34,583 nt of DNA from Citrobacter freundii. GTDB taxonomy: Bacteria; Bacteroidota; Bacteroidia; Chitinophagales; Chitinophagaceae. Position numbers and translations under genes: made by a program. This document shows, piece by piece, positions 32,425 to 34,583 of this stretch; positions within the stretch are counted from its first letter, which is position 1; each line of letters starts with the position of its first letter. Where the stretch lies: contig QFQQ01000067.1 of NCBI GenBank assembly GCA_003243445.1, positions 1 to 34,583 of the forward strand, read 5' to 3'. The notes beneath the pieces were generated by a model, which ran no database searches, had not been told where the DNA came from, and was given only the letters and a program-made list of their open reading frames with translations.

Positions 32425-32961
32425 TTAACCCTCCAGTATCGTTTTCAAATTCCCTAAACTCTTCTCCATATCCCTTCCCAGCAATTTTTCCATTCCCATC
32501 AATACAAGCATGATGTTCATCGGGTATTTCATGGTGCTGGTGAAACCCCAGTGGATACGGGTCTGACCGGATGAGACAGGCGTAGTCAGAAAGGTAATGT
32601 TGGCGGAACTGGTGAAGGGCCGGACAAAACGTACTTGAGTATCGATCTGCTGATTTTCTTTAAGCTGCATGATCTCCACTTCGCCCTCACCTGCTTGTTT
32701 ATTGCCGCTCCAGGTATAGACAGAACCGACAGTGCCATCAATGCCGCGTATCTCCACCTTTTTGTTGGGGTCGGTCATTACCCATTTATTGAACTGCTCC
32801 TGATTTTTCTGCAATCTCAGATAATCAAATACCTGCTCTACGGGCTTATTGATCACGATCTCACGGCTGACGGCGTAGTGTCTTTTGGTAAACAAACCGA
32901 TGATCAGCAGCAATACGATCAACGAGACAATGACGATCAGGATAGCGAGAATAATATTCAT
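32425..32961 (-). CDS. Membrane-anchored SRPBCC (polyketide-cyclase-like) protein
   Basis: The protein has 178 residues. Residues 3-24 form a single membrane helix (IILAILIVIVSLIVLLLIIG). The rest is an SRPBCC/START-like lipid- or ligand-binding fold: AVSREIVINKPVEQVFDYLRL, WSGNKQAGEGEVEIMQL, TQVRFVRPF, TRIHWGFTSTMKYPMNIM, and a C-terminal helix GRDMEKSLGNLKTIL. Members bind hydrophobic ligands or assist in their modification; this one has no known partner. The candidate -7 box TACATTTA lies at 32982-32989. Confidence 0.85.
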   Translation of the reverse strand: MNIILAILIVIVSLIVLLLIIGLFTKRHYAVSREIVINKPVEQVFDYLRLQKNQEQFNKWVMTDPNKKVEIRGIDGTVGSVYTWSGNKQAGEGEVEIMQLKENQQIDTQVRFVRPFTSSANITFLTTPVSSGQTRIHWGFTSTMKYPMNIMLVLMGMEKLLGRDMEKSLGNLKTILEG

Positions 32962-32981
32962 GATGATTTCTTTTGCTGGTG

Positions 32982-32989
32982 TAAATGTA
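32982..32989 (-). promoter_or_regulatory. Candidate -7 box of the SRPBCC gene
   Basis: On the minus strand this reads TACATTTA, ending about 20 bases before the ATG at 32961. Confidence 0.42.
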
Positions 32990-33390
32990 CGGGAAGATGG
33001 GAAGGAAGAGGAAAGTTTGAGGATAGGTTTCAGGGGTTTGAGAAGTTTGAGAGGTTTGAGAGGTTATTCGCACATTCCTCACCCACAATTAAAATTGTGG
33101 GCTAAACGATCACCCCGAATGAGGGAATCGTTCGAAGAGTATTGTGATGGAATTGATGATCCGTTATTTTGAGGCGCAACCAGCCCACAATTTTAATTCA
33201 ATATCGTTTAGTTAAGCAGCAAAGAGTTTGTCATCCCGGCTCTGGCGGTCATTAAGTTCGATAGTGTTTGGATTGCCCGGCCGGGATGACAAACTCTTTG
33301 CGCATTAACTAGACGACATTGAATTTTAATTGTGGGTGAGGCATGCGCAATAACCTCCCAAACCTTTACTCCCCGTTTCCCAAACTCTTT
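32990..33390. repeat. Composite nested inverted-repeat block between divergent genes
   Basis: There are four layers. (1) GGTTTGAGA 9-mers at about 33017-33063. (2) Outer arms 33053-33096 and 33322-33364, both containing GAGGTTATT or its complement and CACCCACAATT, imperfect. (3) A perfect 20-bp dyad CCCACAATTAAAATTGTGGG at 33082-33101. (4) Inner arms 33184-33240 and 33280-33336, 50 of 57 matching, with a perfect 22-bp core around AAAGAGTTTGTCATCCCGG. The right outer and inner arms overlap at 33322-33336, so alternative foldings compete. It fills most of the gap between the divergent SRPBCC and saccharopine-dehydrogenase-like genes and contains no open frame of its own. Confidence 0.85.
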
Positions 33391-33391
33391 G

Positions 33392-33399
33392 TACTTTCC
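33392..33399 (+). promoter_or_regulatory. Candidate -7 box of the saccharopine-dehydrogenase-like gene
   Basis: TACTTTCC is two mismatches from TAnnTTTG and ends 4 bases before the ATG at 33404. This would be another near-leaderless transcript. Confidence 0.35.
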
Positions 33400-33403
33400 C
33401 CCC

Positions 33404-34468
33404 ATGCAACAACGTTTTCTTCTCTACGGCGCAAATGGTTATACCGGCGAATTGATTGCCCGGTTTGCGTCGGATTATGATCTTATCCCAATTATCGCGG
33501 GGCGGCGCAAAGAAGTGATTGAGCCGATGGCGAAAAAGCTGGGGCTGCCCTTTCTTGTTTTTGATCTGCAGGATGCCGGGGCATTGAGGAATGCATTGAA
33601 AGAGGTAAAGCTGGTAATGCACTGCGCCGGACCTTACGATCACACCGCCATTCCGGTAATAGAAGCATGCCTGGAAACACAGACACATTACATCGATCTG
33701 AATGGTGACCTGGACGTTTTTGAAAAGATCAAAACATATGATCAGCGCGCTAAAGAAAAAAATGTAATGCTGTTGCCGGGAGCCGGCTTTGATGTGGTAC
33801 CGACGGATTGTCTCGCACTCTGGCTGAAGAACAAACTGCCGGATGCCACGCACCTGGAGATCGCCTTTGCCATACTCGGCAGCAAGCTGTCAAGAGGCAC
33901 TTCACTTACCACTGTTCTGAAACTAGGAGAACCGGGTGCAACCAGAAAAAACGGACTCATCACACCGGAACCTGTTGGCAAGACCGGCAAAACGATCTCT
34001 TTCAAAACAGCCGGCGGTCAGCAAAAAGATCTTTTTGTAATGAGTATTCCATGGGGAGATGTATCGACTGCCTATTTTTCAACAGGCATACCAAACATCA
34101 CAAGCTATACAGGCATGTCTAAAGGAGTATGGCTTTTTAACAAGGGACAATTTATGTTCAACTGGCTTTTGCGTACGTCTTTTATGCGCAATCTGATCCG
34201 TGGGATCATCAACAGACAATCGCCCGGACCGGGAGATGAAATCCGTGATAAAGCCACCAGCCTGATCTGGGCAAAAGTGCAAAACCAAAAAGGCGAATCG
34301 GTGACCGGAACGATGCAAACACCTGAAGCATATTCACTCACCGCTTCCTCGATGTTGCTGGTTGCAAAGAAGATCCTCAATGGAGAATATAAACCGGGTT
34401 ATCAAACGCCGTCCAGCGCGTATGGGGCAGACCTCGTAATGGAGATCAAAGGCGTACACCGGTCCTGA
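33404..34468 (+). CDS. Saccharopine-dehydrogenase-like NAD(P)-binding protein (trans-acting enoyl reductase type)
   Basis: The protein has 354 residues from ATG 33404. A frame start at 33332 lies in the repeat and is rejected. The N-terminal Rossmann fold reads FLLYGANGYTGELIARFA (4-21), then IIAGRRKEVIEPMAKKLG and VKLVMHCAGPYDHTAIPVIEACLETQTHYIDLNGD, the hallmark of the saccharopine dehydrogenase/trans-acting enoyl reductase group. VMLLPGAGFDVVPTDCLALWL follows. The C-terminal half is shorter than in lysine-pathway saccharopine dehydrogenase, so amino-acid metabolism is unlikely. A role in reducing an unsaturated lipid or polyketide is possible by analogy. It has no operon partner in view. 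Confidence 0.85.
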   Translation: MQQRFLLYGANGYTGELIARFASDYDLIPIIAGRRKEVIEPMAKKLGLPFLVFDLQDAGALRNALKEVKLVMHCAGPYDHTAIPVIEACLETQTHYIDLNGDLDVFEKIKTYDQRAKEKNVMLLPGAGFDVVPTDCLALWLKNKLPDATHLEIAFAILGSKLSRGTSLTTVLKLGEPGATRKNGLITPEPVGKTGKTISFKTAGGQQKDLFVMSIPWGDVSTAYFSTGIPNITSYTGMSKGVWLFNKGQFMFNWLLRTSFMRNLIRGIINRQSPGPGDEIRDKATSLIWAKVQNQKGESVTGTMQTPEAYSLTASSMLLVAKKILNGEYKPGYQTPSSAYGADLVMEIKGVHRS

Positions 34469-34504
34469 CCTTATAATAATCTTTATAAAACCTGCCTATA
34501 TATA

Positions 34505-34562
34505 GCTAATCGTTACCCAAATTTTCGGACTTGCGTAAGGTTCCCGCTGATTCCGCAGATTT
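34505..34562 (-). repeat. Dispersed repeat, right copy (inverted relative to 13-69)
   Basis: The reverse complement reads AAATCTGCGGAATCAGCGGG, then AACCTTACGC, a divergent middle, and ATTTGGGTAACGATTAGC. It lies 37 bases after the last gene's stop, within what looks like its 3' spacer, and runs close to the window edge, so its full extent may not be visible. Confidence 0.8.
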
Positions 34563-34583
34563 TACGCTTACTGCTGTTGAAGC

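Noticed and set aside
1..34583. tRNA, rRNA, transposase, integrase or phage genes
   Set aside because: I looked for tRNA-like T-arm motifs and for transposase or integrase signatures in the translations and found none that I could support.

Overview
The window looks like a chromosomal segment of a Bacteroidota bacterium, most likely from the Chitinophagaceae or a close relative. The evidence is a SusC/SusD pair, a hybrid two-component regulator carrying a β-propeller sensor and an AraC output, a TonB receptor paired with a DUF4249 lipoprotein, a DUF1800/DUF1501 pair, and promoters that fit the Bacteroidota -7 box TAnnTTTG a few bases to some tens of bases before the ATG. No rRNA, tRNA, CRISPR array, transposase or phage gene was seen. 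Most genes are ordinary. The unusual material is in the spacers.

Layout: (1) 1-634 is a repeat-rich spacer. (2) 635-3800 encodes a TonB-dependent receptor and a DUF4249 lipoprotein. (3) 4111-4776 holds a SpoIIAA-like STAS protein and a small charged protein, both minus strand. (4) 5041-6783 is a minus-strand response regulator/PAS histidine kinase operon. (5) 6784-7836 is a 1 kb spacer with no convincing gene. (6) 7837-9060 encodes a coiled-coil RmuC-like putative nuclease, and 9455-10732 a type II NADH dehydrogenase. (7) 10970-14002 is the DUF1800/DUF1501 operon. (8) 14206-17084 encodes a SAM methyltransferase and a DNA2/NAM7-type helicase, both minus. (9) 17284-18721 holds a PAS histidine-kinase-like protein that lacks the phospho-acceptor histidine, converging on a small unknown gene. 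(10) 19136-30713, all minus strand, is a compact polysaccharide utilisation locus: HTCS sensor, SusC, SusD, GH130 lipoprotein and FucP-type sugar transporter. (11) 30794-31648 is an ankyrin-repeat gene broken by an in-frame stop. (12) 31829-34468 encodes a VOC protein, an SRPBCC protein and a saccharopine-dehydrogenase-like protein.

In the PUL, the HTCS would sense a periplasmic glycan fragment and activate SusC through elements around 26473-26534. SusCD would then import the glycan, the GH130 lipoprotein would act on a β-mannoside outside the cytoplasm, and the MFS carrier would bring in the freed sugar. The substrate is inferred only from GH130.

The most striking structure is a recurring spacer architecture. 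A short word, different from spacer to spacer (GGTTCCAGA-like 9-mers, CGATGATCGA, an A-rich AAAAGT word, GTTGTTCG), is repeated and then answered by its reverse complement 20-120 bp away, usually at gene 3' ends and sometimes wrapped around a normal terminator. Two further dispersed repeats, one near both window ends and one at about 222-254 and 33082-33336, suggest a small mobile or REP-like repeat population.
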